Origin: Anaerolineae bacterium
Lineage (GTDB): Bacteria; Chloroflexota; Anaerolineae; DUEN01
Assembly: GCA_025060615.1 (NCBI GenBank)
Contig: JANXBS010000019.1
Location: 17,827 to 81,826, forward strand
DNA length: 64,000 nucleotides
Reading direction: 5' to 3'
The notes under the pieces were generated by a model, which saw nothing but the letters and a program-made list of their open reading frames with translations, made no database searches and was not told the origin of the DNA. Below, piece after piece: positions 1-8,887 of this stretch; position 1 is the stretch's first letter; every line of letters begins with the position of its first letter. A program made the position numbers and the translations under genes.

Positions 1-411
1 GATCAACCGAGCACCGGGCGCCGCACGCAACACATACCACATCTCCGTTTTGCCAAGCTCTCCGCCCTCGTACTCGTGGGCATAGGCATCGTCAGGATGT
101 ACCTGCACGCTCAGATCTTGGTTGGCGTCTAGCAACTTGATCAACAGCGGGAACTTCCCTAGCTCTAGCGCGCTCCGATTGCGCACTCCCACTAGATCGA
201 GTCCTAGCTCTTCCAACAATTCCGGCAACAGGCGACCCCGGTAAGGGCCAGCGTCCACCGCCGTAGGGGATGACGGGTGGCCGCTGATATCCCAACTCTC
301 CGCGATGATCCCAGCCGGCAGCCGTCGGCCGAACATCTCTAGATTGCGCCCACCCCACAGGTAATCCCGAAATCGCGGCTCAAACGTCAGTGGATATAGG
401 TACTTCTCCAT
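1..411 (-). CDS. manA: Mannose-6-phosphate isomerase, type I (partial, C-terminus off window)
   Basis: Interconverts mannose 6-phosphate and fructose 6-phosphate in the cytosol, feeding GDP-mannose and glycan synthesis. Reading the minus strand from ATG 409-411 gives 137 codons with no stop before the window edge. The N-terminus has the family opening YLWGGRNL near residue 18, the zinc motif QVHPDD at 103-108 (Gln103, His105) and KTEMWYVL at 121-128 with the zinc-ligand Glu123. Start choice: ATG follows a purine-rich GAGGAAACGGAC stretch. A promoter candidate lies 38 nt or more upstream. Divergent from the Fur-family gene. The family assignment is secure; only the truncation limits it. Confidence 0.9.
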   Translation of the reverse strand, partial: MEKYLYPLTFEPRFRDYLWGGRNLEMFGRRLPAGIIAESWDISGHPSSPTAVDAGPYRGRLLPELLEELGLDLVGVRNRSALELGKFPLLIKLLDANQDLSVQVHPDDAYAHEYEGGELGKTEMWYVLRAAPGARLI

Positions 412-448
412 GTCCGTTTCCTCATCTCTTTCGGTTCCATTAAGCATA

Positions 449-477
449 AGTATACGGGAGATAGAACGACAAAGCAA
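449..477 (-). promoter_or_regulatory. Candidate sigma70 promoter for manA
   Basis: On the minus strand TTGCTT (477-472), 17 nt, then TATACT (454-449). The -10 is 5/6 to consensus and the -35 only 3/6. It points at manA with a leader of about 30 nt. Inference from motif only. Confidence 0.4.
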
Positions 478-613
478 CGATCCAATCCCCTACCTAGGAG
501 GGCTTTCTCTGGCTCTTACTCCGTCTTCACTCCTCTCCTGCACCGTGAGGAAGAGGAACCGAGGGGAGAAGAGGAGTTCGGAGGCGGCCGCTATACCACT
601 AGAAAACTTCAGG

Positions 614-642
614 TTGACAAAAGCCTCGGTCTGAGGTATACA
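614..642 (+). promoter_or_regulatory. Strong sigma70-type promoter of the Fur/Zur gene
   Basis: TTGACA at 614-619, 17-nt spacer, TATACA at 637-642. The predicted transcription start near 649 lies inside the palindrome at 645-659. This means the ATG at 644 cannot be the start codon of an mRNA from this promoter, so a start further downstream is needed. Confidence 0.7.
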
Positions 643-644
643 AA

Positions 645-659
645 TGATACATTGTATCA
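645..659. promoter_or_regulatory. Fur/Zur-type operator candidate (7-1-7 palindrome)
   Basis: TGATACA-T-TGTATCA is a perfect 7-1-7 inverted repeat. That is the architecture of Fur-superfamily boxes (Fur consensus TGATAAT-N-ATTATCA). It covers the predicted transcription start of the adjacent Fur-family gene, so autorepression by occlusion of the promoter is likely. Which family member binds is not shown by the sequence. Confidence 0.65.
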
Positions 660-673
660 ATTATGAGCCTGCT

Positions 674-1096
674 GTGGGGATCTCGGAGCTGTTAGAGGCT
701 TTGCGACGCTCTGGATATAAGGTCACTCGAGCGCGCCGGATGGTGCTAGAGGCCCTGATCGCCGCAACGGGGCATGCCACGGCGTCGGACGTAGTCACAA
801 GAGTGCAGGCACATGCGCCGGGAGTAGGCCGCGCCTCCGTTTATCGGGCGCTAGACCTCTTTAGCCAACTCGGCTTGGTCCAGGCCTCCGGCTTGGGCAG
901 CGCTGCCACCACATACACCCTTGCACCTGCTGGCCATCATCACCATCTCGTCTGCGTCCGCTGCCACAAGATCGTGGAATTTGACGATTGCTATCTGGCC
1001 GATCTGCAACGGCAACTGGCTGAGCGGTTCGGATTTCAGATCAACGGCCATCTCGTGGAAATGTATGGACGATGTCCTGGCTGTCTGGAAGAATAG
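674..1096 (+). CDS. Fur-family metalloregulator, probably Zur-like
   Basis: Winged-helix repressor that senses a divalent metal. From GTG 674 the protein is 140 aa: DNA-binding part at 1-80 with RASVYRALDLF as recognition region, then HHHH at 88-91 followed by CVRC (94-97), EFDD (102-105), and CPGC near the C-terminus (134-137), the structural zinc pairs of Fur/Zur/PerR. An in-frame ATG exists at 644 but lies between the -10 box and the likely transcription start, so GTG 674 (or TTG 701) is preferred; neither has a convincing ribosome binding site. Genes for a metal ABC ATPase and permease follow, which favours zinc or manganese rather than peroxide sensing. Exact metal is inference. Confidence 0.85.
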   Translation: MGISELLEALRRSGYKVTRARRMVLEALIAATGHATASDVVTRVQAHAPGVGRASVYRALDLFSQLGLVQASGLGSAATTYTLAPAGHHHHLVCVRCHKIVEFDDCYLADLQRQLAERFGFQINGHLVEMYGRCPGCLEE

Positions 1097-1099
1097 GCC

Positions 1100-1440
1100 A
1101 TGTAACGGCAGGTCTTCGGGCTCATCGGCGTATTTTGGCTGATTACGTTGACAATCGGCTGCCAGCCTTCTCCTATCTCGCCAGCTCTGCCTGAAGCCAG
1201 GCTGCAGAGGTTGGCCGTTGAGACGTTCCTGGCCGACATCGCGCAGGACGCGGCTGGGGATCGGTTATCGGTGGAGATGTTGTTCCCAATCATGGCCGAT
1301 CTACGTAGCTTCGAGCCGACGCCCAGCGATACGGCCCGCATCGTCGCAAGTGATGGTTGATCATCAACGGCGGCGGGCTGGGAGGCGCGCTGATGAAGTT
1401 AATGCCACAGGCTGATAAGAGCGGTATGATACCCGAGTGA
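1100..1440 (+). pseudogene. Decayed ZnuA/TroA-type metal-binding lipoprotein
   Basis: Remnant of the solute-binding lipoprotein expected between regulator and ABC genes. ATG 1100 is followed directly by TAA (1103-1105). Reading on in the same frame gives RQVFGLIGVFWLITLTIGC, a lipoprotein signal with lipobox TIGC, then the ZnuA-like core with GDRLSVEMLFPIMADLRSFEPTPSD and a stop at 1358-1360. The natural continuation IINGGGLGGALMKLM lies in another frame from 1360 to the stop at 1440. So there is a nonsense codon at position 2, a one-base frameshift near 1358, and loss of roughly the last two thirds of a 300-aa protein. No metal-binding His-rich loop is present. Confidence 0.75.
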
Positions 1441-1523
1441 TCAGAGAGGCACTTGGATAGGACTGCGGATGGTGGATGATGGACAACGGGCAGCGGCTGA
1501 AACGTAAGGGGCAGGAGGAGGCT

Positions 1524-2381
1524 TTGTCATCACAGGTTCAGGGTTCCGGACTTGAAGGGGAGCTGGCCCAGTTGGAGGTGGAGCACCTAACCGTCGCCTA
1601 TAACGGCCCGCCCGTCCTCTTAGATGTCACGTTTCAGGTGCCCCATGGCGCGCGCGTGGCTGTAGTCGGCCCGAATGGGGCGGGCAAATCCACCCTCTTC
1701 AAGGCCTTAGTGGGCCTGTTACCGCTACGCCAGGGGCGTGTGCGGGTCCACGGGCGGCCGCTAGGCAGCCATCTCGATTGTGTGGCGTATGTGCCCCAGC
1801 GTGAGGAGGTAGATTGGCGCTTCCCAGTAACCGTCGCCGATGTGGTGATGATGGGACGGTATGGTCGGCTGGGATGGTTCAGGCGTCCTCGGCCCGAGGA
1901 TCACGAGATCGTCCGGCGCAGTTTAGAGCAGATGGGGCTGGCCCACTTGAGGGATCGTCCCATCGGTGAGTTGTCCGGAGGGCAGCAACAGCGCGTCTTT
2001 CTGGCGCGGGCGCTGGCGCAAGAGCCTCATATTCTGCTGATGGATGAGCCCTTTACCGGCGTGGATGCTGCCACGCAGGAAGCCATGCTGGCGTTGCTCG
2101 ATCAACTGCACGCCCGCGGGGTGACGGTGATGGTCTCCACTCACGACCTGAATCTGGCGGCCACGCGCTTTGACCGGATATTATTGCTCAACCGCCGCGT
2201 GATTGCTTACGGCACGGCCTCTGAGGTCTTCACGCCGCAAAGCGTTCTAGAGGCGTTTAGCGGGCAAGCATTGATCTTGCCGGGAGCGCTGGTGATTGAC
2301 CAGTGCTGCCCGCCTGGTGAATCGGAGAGAGGCCGGAATCTATCCACTGCACAGGCGAGAAGTCAATGGCGGAATGGTTAA
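1524..2381 (+). CDS. Metal (Zn/Mn) ABC transporter ATP-binding protein
   Basis: Energises uptake of a divalent metal through the adjacent ABC-3 permease. From TTG 1524 (285 aa) the Walker A GPNGAGKST is at 49-57, the signature LSGGQQQ at 150-156, Walker B ILLMDEP near 170-176, and the switch His in STHD near 207. The segment VVMMGRYGRLGWFRRP is characteristic of the ZnuC/MntB/TroB group. Start: AGGAGG at 1513-1518 sits 5 nt before TTG 1524, better than the ATG at 1476, which would add 16 residues with no family counterpart. The 3' end overlaps the permease start by 16 nt. Its substrate-binding partner next door is broken. Confidence 0.88.
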   Translation: MSSQVQGSGLEGELAQLEVEHLTVAYNGPPVLLDVTFQVPHGARVAVVGPNGAGKSTLFKALVGLLPLRQGRVRVHGRPLGSHLDCVAYVPQREEVDWRFPVTVADVVMMGRYGRLGWFRRPRPEDHEIVRRSLEQMGLAHLRDRPIGELSGGQQQRVFLARALAQEPHILLMDEPFTGVDAATQEAMLALLDQLHARGVTVMVSTHDLNLAATRFDRILLLNRRVIAYGTASEVFTPQSVLEAFSGQALILPGALVIDQCCPPGESERGRNLSTAQARSQWRNG

Positions 2382-3181
2382 CTGCGCCGCTGGCCTATGG
2401 GTTCATGCAGCGAGGGCTTCTGGCATCGGCCATGGTGGGAGTGCTCTGCGCCGTGGTCGGGTGCTACGTAGTCCTGCGTGGGATGGCTTTTCTAGGAGAT
2501 GCCATGGCACACGCCATCCTGCCTGGCGTGGCTATCGCCTATCTGCTGAAAGGCAACCTGTTGGTGGGCGCGCTGGTGGCAGCGATCGCGGTAGCGCTGG
2601 GGATCGGTTTCTTCTCGCGTCAGGGTGTAATCAAGGAGGACACCGCTATCGGCATCCTGTTTGCGGCGACCTTGGCCTTGGGTGTGGCGTTGATTAGCTC
2701 AATCCGAACATACGCCGTAGACCTCACCCACATCCTGTTCGGCAATGTGCTGGGGATTAGTCCAGCCGATTTATGGCTGACGGGTGCCCTAAGCGTGATC
2801 GTGTTAGCCACCGTGGGGCTGCTGTATAAGGAGTTCCTGGTGATCTCATTCGATCCTGTCCTCGCAGCAACTCTGCGCTTGCCAGCCGAGCAGCTGCGTT
2901 TGCTGATGCTGATCTTGCTGGCGCTAACAGTGGTCGTATCGCTGCAGACGGTGGGAGTGGGGCTGGTGGCCGCTATGCTGGTAACGCCGGGGGCCACGGC
3001 CTATCTGCTCACGCGCCGGCTGCCGGCGATGATGGCTCTGGCGGCTGCCATCGGGGTCTTCTCCAGCATCGCTGGCCTGTATCTGAGCTTTTACGTGAAC
3101 GTCGCTTCGGGCGCGGCTGTGGTTCTAGTGGCCACGGCCATCTTTGTAGGCGCATTTCTCTTGTCCTCGAAGAGACGATAA
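2366..3181 (+). CDS. Metal ABC transporter permease, ABC-3 (ZnuB/TroC) family
   Basis: Inner-membrane channel subunit, 271 aa with about 8-9 hydrophobic segments. The N-terminal stretch MQRGLLASAMVGVLCAVVGCYVVLRG followed by MAFLGDAMAHAILPGVA is the hallmark of the ABC-3 family. The C-terminal segment VSLQTVGVGLVAAMLVTPGATAYLL is likewise typical. The start overlaps the ATPase gene by 16 nt, so the two are translationally coupled. It can only import metal if a binding protein is supplied from elsewhere, because the local one is a pseudogene. Zinc is favoured by the Zur-like neighbour, manganese or iron remain possible. Confidence 0.9.
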   Translation: MAEWLTAPLAYGFMQRGLLASAMVGVLCAVVGCYVVLRGMAFLGDAMAHAILPGVAIAYLLKGNLLVGALVAAIAVALGIGFFSRQGVIKEDTAIGILFAATLALGVALISSIRTYAVDLTHILFGNVLGISPADLWLTGALSVIVLATVGLLYKEFLVISFDPVLAATLRLPAEQLRLLMLILLALTVVVSLQTVGVGLVAAMLVTPGATAYLLTRRLPAMMALAAAIGVFSSIAGLYLSFYVNVASGAAVVLVATAIFVGAFLLSSKRR

Positions 3182-3266
3182 TCGGGCGATGGGTCGCTAG
3201 GCGATGAACAGGCGACGCTCGTTCTGACTAGGCATATGTAACAAGGCCAAGGGAGAGCCGTGGAGA

Positions 3267-3938
3267 CTATGAGGACGTAGCAGCGTCGGGGCTCGTTAGC
3301 AGGGCTAGCAGTTCAGCCAGCACCATAGCTGTTGCGCCCCAGACTTTGTGTGACCCGATGGCATAGAACGGCACGCGCACTGGCTCGCCGTGGATTAGCC
3401 ATGTCTCCTCTTGCCGGGTGCGCGGATCAAGCAAGTGGGCCAAAGGCACTTCGATCACTTCCGCCACTTCTTTGGTACAAGGGAGGAAAGCCGGCCGTTC
3501 CTGCGCATAGGCCACGACAGGGTGGATGCAAAATCCGCTGTGAGGAATGTAGAGTGGTGATAGTTCGCCAATCACCTCCAAGGCAGCTGTGGGAATCCGG
3601 AGTTCTTCCCATGCCTCGCGCAACGCAGCAGCAACGGCTGTTTCACCTGGCTCCATACTGCCCCCAGGAAATGAGATCTGCCCCTGATGATTCGACACCT
3701 TCTCACTGCGTTGGGTAAGCACTAGGCAAAGGGTCCCATTCCTGACGGCGCAGTGCTGCGGACATGGATAGAGCAAGACGAGCACACCGGCATGTCTGCA
3801 TGTGAGGTCGGGGTCCAAGATGCGCTCTATACCAGGCCGTGGTTGAGGGGACATACACATCTGGGCAGACAGTCCTGGCAGGGGACCACGTAGTGCTCGG
3901 CGTATCTGCTCAGGGTTGATAAAGGCCTCAGACCACAT
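3267..3938 (-). CDS. Nudix hydrolase, CoA pyrophosphatase-like
   Basis: Likely hydrolyses CoA or its derivatives to 4'-phosphopantetheine and adenosine 3',5'-bisphosphate. The 223-aa protein has the UPF0035-type run LVLTQRSEKVSNHQGQISFPGG at about 72-93, followed by the Nudix box from Gly93: GSMEPGE, REAWEEL, with metal-binding Glu111/Glu112. The opening FINPEQIRRALRGPLPGL matches the normal N-terminus of this subfamily, which supports ATG 3938 as the start even though no Shine-Dalgarno sequence precedes it. A -10 box ends 6 nt before the ATG, so the mRNA may be leaderless. Convergent with the permease gene. Confidence 0.87.
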   Translation of the reverse strand: MWSEAFINPEQIRRALRGPLPGLSAQMCMSPQPRPGIERILDPDLTCRHAGVLVLLYPCPQHCAVRNGTLCLVLTQRSEKVSNHQGQISFPGGSMEPGETAVAAALREAWEELRIPTAALEVIGELSPLYIPHSGFCIHPVVAYAQERPAFLPCTKEVAEVIEVPLAHLLDPRTRQEETWLIHGEPVRVPFYAIGSHKVWGATAMVLAELLALLTSPDAATSS

Positions 3939-3944
3939 AGCTAG

Positions 3945-3974
3945 AGTCTACCATAGCCCAGTATGAGAGGCAAA
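3945..3974 (-). promoter_or_regulatory. Candidate promoter placing the Nudix ATG at the transcription start
   Basis: Minus strand TTTGCC (3974-3969), 18 nt, TAGACT (3950-3945), then only CTAGCT before ATG 3938. This geometry predicts a leaderless transcript. The -35 is weak (3/6). Confidence 0.35.
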
Positions 3975-4169
3975 GCGCCAAAAGTTGACGGCTCATGTTC
4001 TAAAGTAAACGCACCACAAGGAGCTTCCAGTCCTAGCGTAGAGATTGCCGACTCGGGCTGCTCTGCGACCACCGCCTCTTTTAGCCGGGTTCGCGCTGAC
4101 AGCCGAGGGAGAGACGTTGGAACCCGAGCCAGGCTGCTTGGCGATGCACTCTAGCCAGGGAAGCCCCAA
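3975..4169. other. Intergenic stretch with no supported gene
   Basis: Part of a 392-bp gap between the divergent Nudix and small hypothetical genes. A 63-codon plus-strand frame at 3963-4154 has no ribosome binding site, no recognisable family and unlikely composition. Only the two promoter candidates at either side are supported. Confidence 0.5.
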
Positions 4170-4198
4170 TTGACAGCTTATCGCCAGTAGAATACAAT
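4170..4198 (+). promoter_or_regulatory. Sigma70-type promoter upstream of the small hypothetical gene
   Basis: TTGACA at 4170-4175, 17-nt spacer, TACAAT at 4193-4198: 6/6 and 5/6 to consensus. It supports transcription of the 72-aa gene at 4331 with a leader of about 125 nt. Confidence 0.6.
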
Positions 4199-4330
4199 AT
4201 AGCCAGAAAGAACTCCGCTATTTGCTTCCACTTTCCCCGGATTCATGTCGATTCCGGCCTGATCTTTGCTGCGAGATTTTGAGGACGCTCCGTTATCTGA
4301 GATGAACGATGATCGAAGTTTACACGGGGG

Positions 4331-4549
4331 ATGACGATGGCTGCAGAACGAAGTCCAGATAAAGTGAAAGCGCGGATAGACCAGGCTATGTGGGAGCTGT
4401 TACTGAACTTATACCGGGCAGCAGAGTTGGCCCCAGAGGAACATGACTCGGAATTGGAGGAGTTGATCGCCAAGGCTCAGGAACTGAGAGCTTCCCTTGC
4501 TAGAACCTTCGGCCAACCTCATGCTGATCCGAGCGAAAAAATGGCTTGA
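4331..4549 (+). CDS. Small hypothetical acidic helical protein
   Basis: A 72-aa protein that I do not recognise. It is charged and likely all helical: after MTMAAERSPDKVKARIDQ comes a hydrophobic helix WELLLNLYRAAELA and a second Glu-rich helix with heptad-like spacing (SELEELIAKAQELRASLAR), then a disordered tail. A purine-rich CGGGGG precedes the ATG and a near-consensus promoter lies 133 nt upstream, which is why I keep it. An ATG two codons in (4337) is an alternative start. The gene stands alone, convergent with kbl. Confidence 0.55.
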   Translation: MTMAAERSPDKVKARIDQAMWELLLNLYRAAELAPEEHDSELEELIAKAQELRASLARTFGQPHADPSEKMA

Positions 4550-4612
4550 ACGTGTAGAGGCCCTGGTGGGACATCTGCCTCACCAAGACATCTATTGGGA
4601 TCTCTGTTCTGC

Positions 4613-5806
<1,194 letters not shown>

Positions 5807-5879
5807 AGCGCACCTCTCTGGCAAATGAGAGACGATAGGAAATGGATGGCTATCGTTGGCCATTCGTGGTCTTTTATCT

Positions 5880-6920
5880 TCAGGGAAACAGTACGATCTT
5901 GCCGCTCTGGCCGGAACGCATGATTCGGATCGCCTCTTCGAATTGATCCATCGGATAGCGATGGGTGATGATCGGTGTCAGATCTACGGCTCCAGACGAG
6001 AGAAGCCCGCGGATCCGGTACCAGGTGTCCCAAATGCGCCGACCGACGATGCCATACACAGTGGCCCCCTTGAAGATCACATGATTGGCCAAATCGAACG
6101 GGATAGGCGCGCTGGGAAGTCCCAGCATAGCTACCTCTCCGCCGTCAGCCAGAGCGCGAAACCCCTGGTCAATGGCCGATGCTGCGCCGGCCATCTCTAG
6201 CAGGACGTCCACTCCCTCGCCTCCTGTATGCGACCGCACGAACTCCACTACATCTACCTCGGCCACGTTGAGGGCGTAGTCCGCGCCTACTCGCCGTGCC
6301 AGTTCCAGCCGGTAAGGGCTGATGTCAGTGGCGAAGATGGTGCGGGCGCCGGCTGCACGTACTACAGCGATGGTCATCAGCCCCACCGGTCCGCAGCCGG
6401 TGATCAGGACATCGCGCGCCGACACGTCGGTGGCAAAGGCGGTGTGGACGGCGTTCCCGAAGTTCTCCTGTAAGGATGCCAACTCCGGCGGCATATCCGG
6501 TGGATTGGCCCAAATGTTTTCCACTGGTAAGACAACATATTCGGCGAAGCAGCCGTCTCGATCCACGCCGATGATTTGTGTTTGTTGGCAGAGGTGGCGG
6601 CGGCCTGTACGACACTGGCGACATTGGCCGCAGGTGATGTGACTTTCAGCAGACACGTAAGCGCCTACCTCGACCTCGGTCACCTCTTTGCCACGCTCGA
6701 CCACGGTGCCGCAGAATTCATGGCCGATGATGATAGGCGGGCGGATGCGCTCGCGAGCCCACGGGTCCCAAGCGTAGATATGCAGATCGGTGCCGCAGAT
6801 AGACATCGCTTGGATTCGAATCAGCACCTCGCGCGGACCTGGGCGAGGCACCTCCATTAGCCTCATCTCCAGCCCTGGCGAGCGATGAGATTTTACGATG
6901 GCGCGCATCCTTTCCGACAT
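5880..6920 (-). CDS. tdh: L-threonine 3-dehydrogenase, zinc-dependent
   Basis: Medium-chain dehydrogenase that oxidises L-threonine to 2-amino-3-ketobutyrate with NAD+. 346 aa. Catalytic zinc ligands Cys42 (SICGTD) and His67-Glu68 (GHEF); structural zinc cysteines at 97, 100, 103 and 111 ([15 protein letters not shown]). The Rossmann motif TGCGPVG follows near residue 173, and [25 protein letters not shown] are typical Tdh sequences. AGGAG lies 9 nt before the ATG. It is the first gene of the tdh-kbl pair, behind a promoter candidate at 6982-7011. Confidence 0.93.
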   Translation of the reverse strand: MSERMRAIVKSHRSPGLEMRLMEVPRPGPREVLIRIQAMSICGTDLHIYAWDPWARERIRPPIIIGHEFCGTVVERGKEVTEVEVGAYVSAESHITCGQCRQCRTGRRHLCQQTQIIGVDRDGCFAEYVVLPVENIWANPPDMPPELASLQENFGNAVHTAFATDVSARDVLITGCGPVGLMTIAVVRAAGARTIFATDISPYRLELARRVGADYALNVAEVDVVEFVRSHTGGEGVDVLLEMAGAASAIDQGFRALADGGEVAMLGLPSAPIPFDLANHVIFKGATVYGIVGRRIWDTWYRIRGLLSSGAVDLTPIITHRYPMDQFEEAIRIMRSGQSGKIVLFP

Positions 6921-6981
6921 GGTGAGCTCTCCTGTGGGTCAAAAAGTCCTTGGCCGAGATGGGCATTTCTGTTCGAGTTAC

Positions 6982-7011
6982 AGTATATCACGCTTCAAGC
7001 CGAAGCGACAA
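6982..7011 (-). promoter_or_regulatory. Candidate promoter of tdh-kbl
   Basis: Minus strand TTGTCG (7011-7006), 18 nt, TATACT (6987-6982). It is back to back with the plus-strand promoter at 7032-7060, with only 20 bp between the -35 boxes, so one regulator could act on both. Confidence 0.45.
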
Positions 7012-7031
7012 CCGAAGATGCTTGGGGTTCA

Positions 7032-7060
7032 TTGACCGAGGCCTCCAGGTATGTTATGAT
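7032..7060 (+). promoter_or_regulatory. Candidate promoter of the pcm-rmlD operon
   Basis: TTGACC at 7032-7037, 17 nt, TATGAT at 7055-7060: each box is 5/6. The leader to the pcm start would be about 270 nt, long for this window, and contains the hairpin at 7178-7200. Confidence 0.5.
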
Positions 7061-7177
7061 TGTCTCAAAACCGGCCGGGCATCGAGGCCGCCCGTGTGTA
7101 TTTCAGGAAGATCTCCTGCCTATCCTGTATATCGGATGGGTGGGCAAGGCATGCCATCGTACGGAAGTCACTGCCAT

Positions 7178-7200
7178 GCTCTCAGCAGCGCGCTGAGAGC
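7178..7200 (+). other. 9-bp perfect hairpin in the pcm leader
   Basis: GCTCTCAGC / GCTGAGAGC with a 5-nt loop. No T-tract follows, so it is not a simple terminator. It lies midway between promoter and start codon. The rest of 7061-7337 holds no gene I can support. Confidence 0.4.
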
Positions 7201-7337
7201 TCAGCTTGGTGGACTATGTCAGTTTCGAGATCATGCGACGCCTGGAGATCAAACGAGCTTTCGCCTTCGATCCGCATTTTGAAGGACAGGGGTTCGAGTG
7301 TATAGTGGGCCTCACTGGCTCAGGAGTGATATGCTTT

Positions 7338-7985
7338 ATGGAACATTGGCCGCCACTCTGGCCAGACATCACCGATGCACGGGTGCTTGATGCCATCGCC
7401 CGCGTTCCACGAGCCGAGTTCGTGCCTGAGGAATTCCGCGAACAAGCCCTGCTCGATCAGCCGTTGCCTATCGGCTATGGGCAGACTATCTCTCAACCCT
7501 ATGTGGTAGCTCTGATGACGCAATTGCTTGCTCTCAAACCAGAGGATCGCGTGCTGGAGATCGGAACTGGATCCGGCTATCAGGCAGCCGTCCTAGCCGA
7601 ATTGGCTCGGGAAGTGTACAGCGTGGAGATGATCAAACCGCTGGCTGAGGCGGCACAAGAGCGCCTACAGCGGTTGGGCTACACCAACGTTCACATCCTG
7701 CACGGTGATGGCGCGCTGGGATGGCCTGAACACGCGCCTTATGACGCGATCATTGTCACGGCCGCCCCGACGCAGATCCCACCCCCCTTGATCGCCCAGC
7801 TGGCCGAAGGGGGGCGTATGGTGATACCGGTTGGACCGGAGTACAGCGAGCAGACACTCCAGCTAGTGGTGAAACGACGAGGCCACGTCCGCATTCAGTC
7901 CATTGCCCCGGTACGCTTTGTGCCCCTGGTGAGTCCCATCCCCGACATCTCGGAGCCTGATCTGAGTAAAAGTAAAGAGGTATGA
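7338..7985 (+). CDS. pcm: Protein-L-isoaspartate O-methyltransferase
   Basis: SAM-dependent repair enzyme that methylates L-isoaspartyl residues in damaged proteins. From ATG 7338 it is 215 aa, close to the family norm. It has the PCMT opening [19 protein letters not shown], the [19 protein letters not shown] block, the SAM motif [16 protein letters not shown] and the [17 protein letters not shown] block. CAGGAGTG about 9 nt upstream fixes the start; a longer frame from TTG 7206 lacks family homology at its N-terminus. The stop overlaps the next start by 4 nt (ATGA). Confidence 0.92.
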   Translation: MEHWPPLWPDITDARVLDAIARVPRAEFVPEEFREQALLDQPLPIGYGQTISQPYVVALMTQLLALKPEDRVLEIGTGSGYQAAVLAELAREVYSVEMIKPLAEAAQERLQRLGYTNVHILHGDGALGWPEHAPYDAIIVTAAPTQIPPPLIAQLAEGGRMVIPVGPEYSEQTLQLVVKRRGHVRIQSIAPVRFVPLVSPIPDISEPDLSKSKEV

Positions 7986-8854
7986 ACAAACTACAGCGGA
8001 TCGTAGTCACCGGTGCACGAGGACAGGTAGGTAGGGCTCTGTGCACTCTGTTCAACGGTGTGACTTTGCTGGCGCTCAGCTCGGCCGATGCTGATGTGCG
8101 AGATGGCGATCGTATCATTCCCTTGATCGCCGATTTCCATCCGGATCTGGTCATCCACACCGCCGCTTGGACCGATGTAGATGGCGCCGAGCGCGATCCC
8201 GATGGCGCATACGCGGTGAACGCGCTGGGCACACAGAATGTTGCGTTGGCCTGCCAGGCGACAGGGGCGGCTATGGTTTACCTCAGCACCAATGAGGTGT
8301 TCGATGGCCAGGCCACCGAGCCCTATCGCGAGTGGGATACGCCTGCTCCCATCAGCGTGTATGCCCGCTCGAAGCTGGCTGGTGAACGGATCGCGCAAAT
8401 GCTCCTGAATCGGCTGTATATCGTGCGGACGTCCTGGGTCTTTGCTCCTGGCGGCCGTAACTTCCCCAGTAAGATCATCGCCACGGCCGATCGCCTGGGC
8501 GCGCTGCGCGTTGTGGATGACGAGATCGGCAACCCCACCTATGCGCCAGACCTGGCCCAGGCCATCATACGGTTGATCCATACAGGACGATTCGGGATCT
8601 ACCACCTGACTAATGAAGGCGCCTGCTCGCGTTACGAGTGGGCCTGTGAGATCTTGCGTTTGAGCGGTCGCAAGCATGTGCCGATCACTCCCATCCCCTC
8701 ACGGGAATGGAGCCGATTGGCCAGGCCTCCTCTACGCGCAGTGCTCGCCAACACCGCTGCAGCCGCCCTGGGCATTCGCCTGCGCCCTTGGCGAGAGGCA
8801 TTGGCCGATTATTTCGCTGTTAGCGAGCCAGCGGCCAAGCCAGAGAACCAGTGA
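7982..8854 (+). CDS. dTDP-4-dehydrorhamnose reductase (RmlD) family protein
   Basis: NAD(P)H-dependent SDR that reduces dTDP-4-keto-L-rhamnose in dTDP-rhamnose synthesis. 290 aa: Rossmann motif TGARGQVG at 10-17, [13 protein letters not shown] at 59-70, [10 protein letters not shown] at 100-109 and the catalytic YARSK (Tyr127, Lys131). These are hallmark RmlD blocks. No other rml genes are nearby; a glycosyltransferase follows 33 nt downstream, consistent with sugar nucleotide use in surface glycans. Coupled to pcm by an ATGA overlap. Confidence 0.85.
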   Translation: MNKLQRIVVTGARGQVGRALCTLFNGVTLLALSSADADVRDGDRIIPLIADFHPDLVIHTAAWTDVDGAERDPDGAYAVNALGTQNVALACQATGAAMVYLSTNEVFDGQATEPYREWDTPAPISVYARSKLAGERIAQMLLNRLYIVRTSWVFAPGGRNFPSKIIATADRLGALRVVDDEIGNPTYAPDLAQAIIRLIHTGRFGIYHLTNEGACSRYEWACEILRLSGRKHVPITPIPSREWSRLARPPLRAVLANTAAAALGIRLRPWREALADYFAVSEPAAKPENQ

Positions 8855-8887
8855 AGGACGGCCGTGTGATGTAGGAGAGCAGTTTTC

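Noticed and set aside
410..634. 74-codon plus-strand ORF before the Fur gene
   Set aside because: Low-complexity Ser/Leu composition, no ribosome site, overlaps the manA and Fur promoters.
3963..4154. 63-codon ORF downstream of the Nudix promoter
   Set aside because: No family, no ribosome site, ends before a promoter that serves the next gene.
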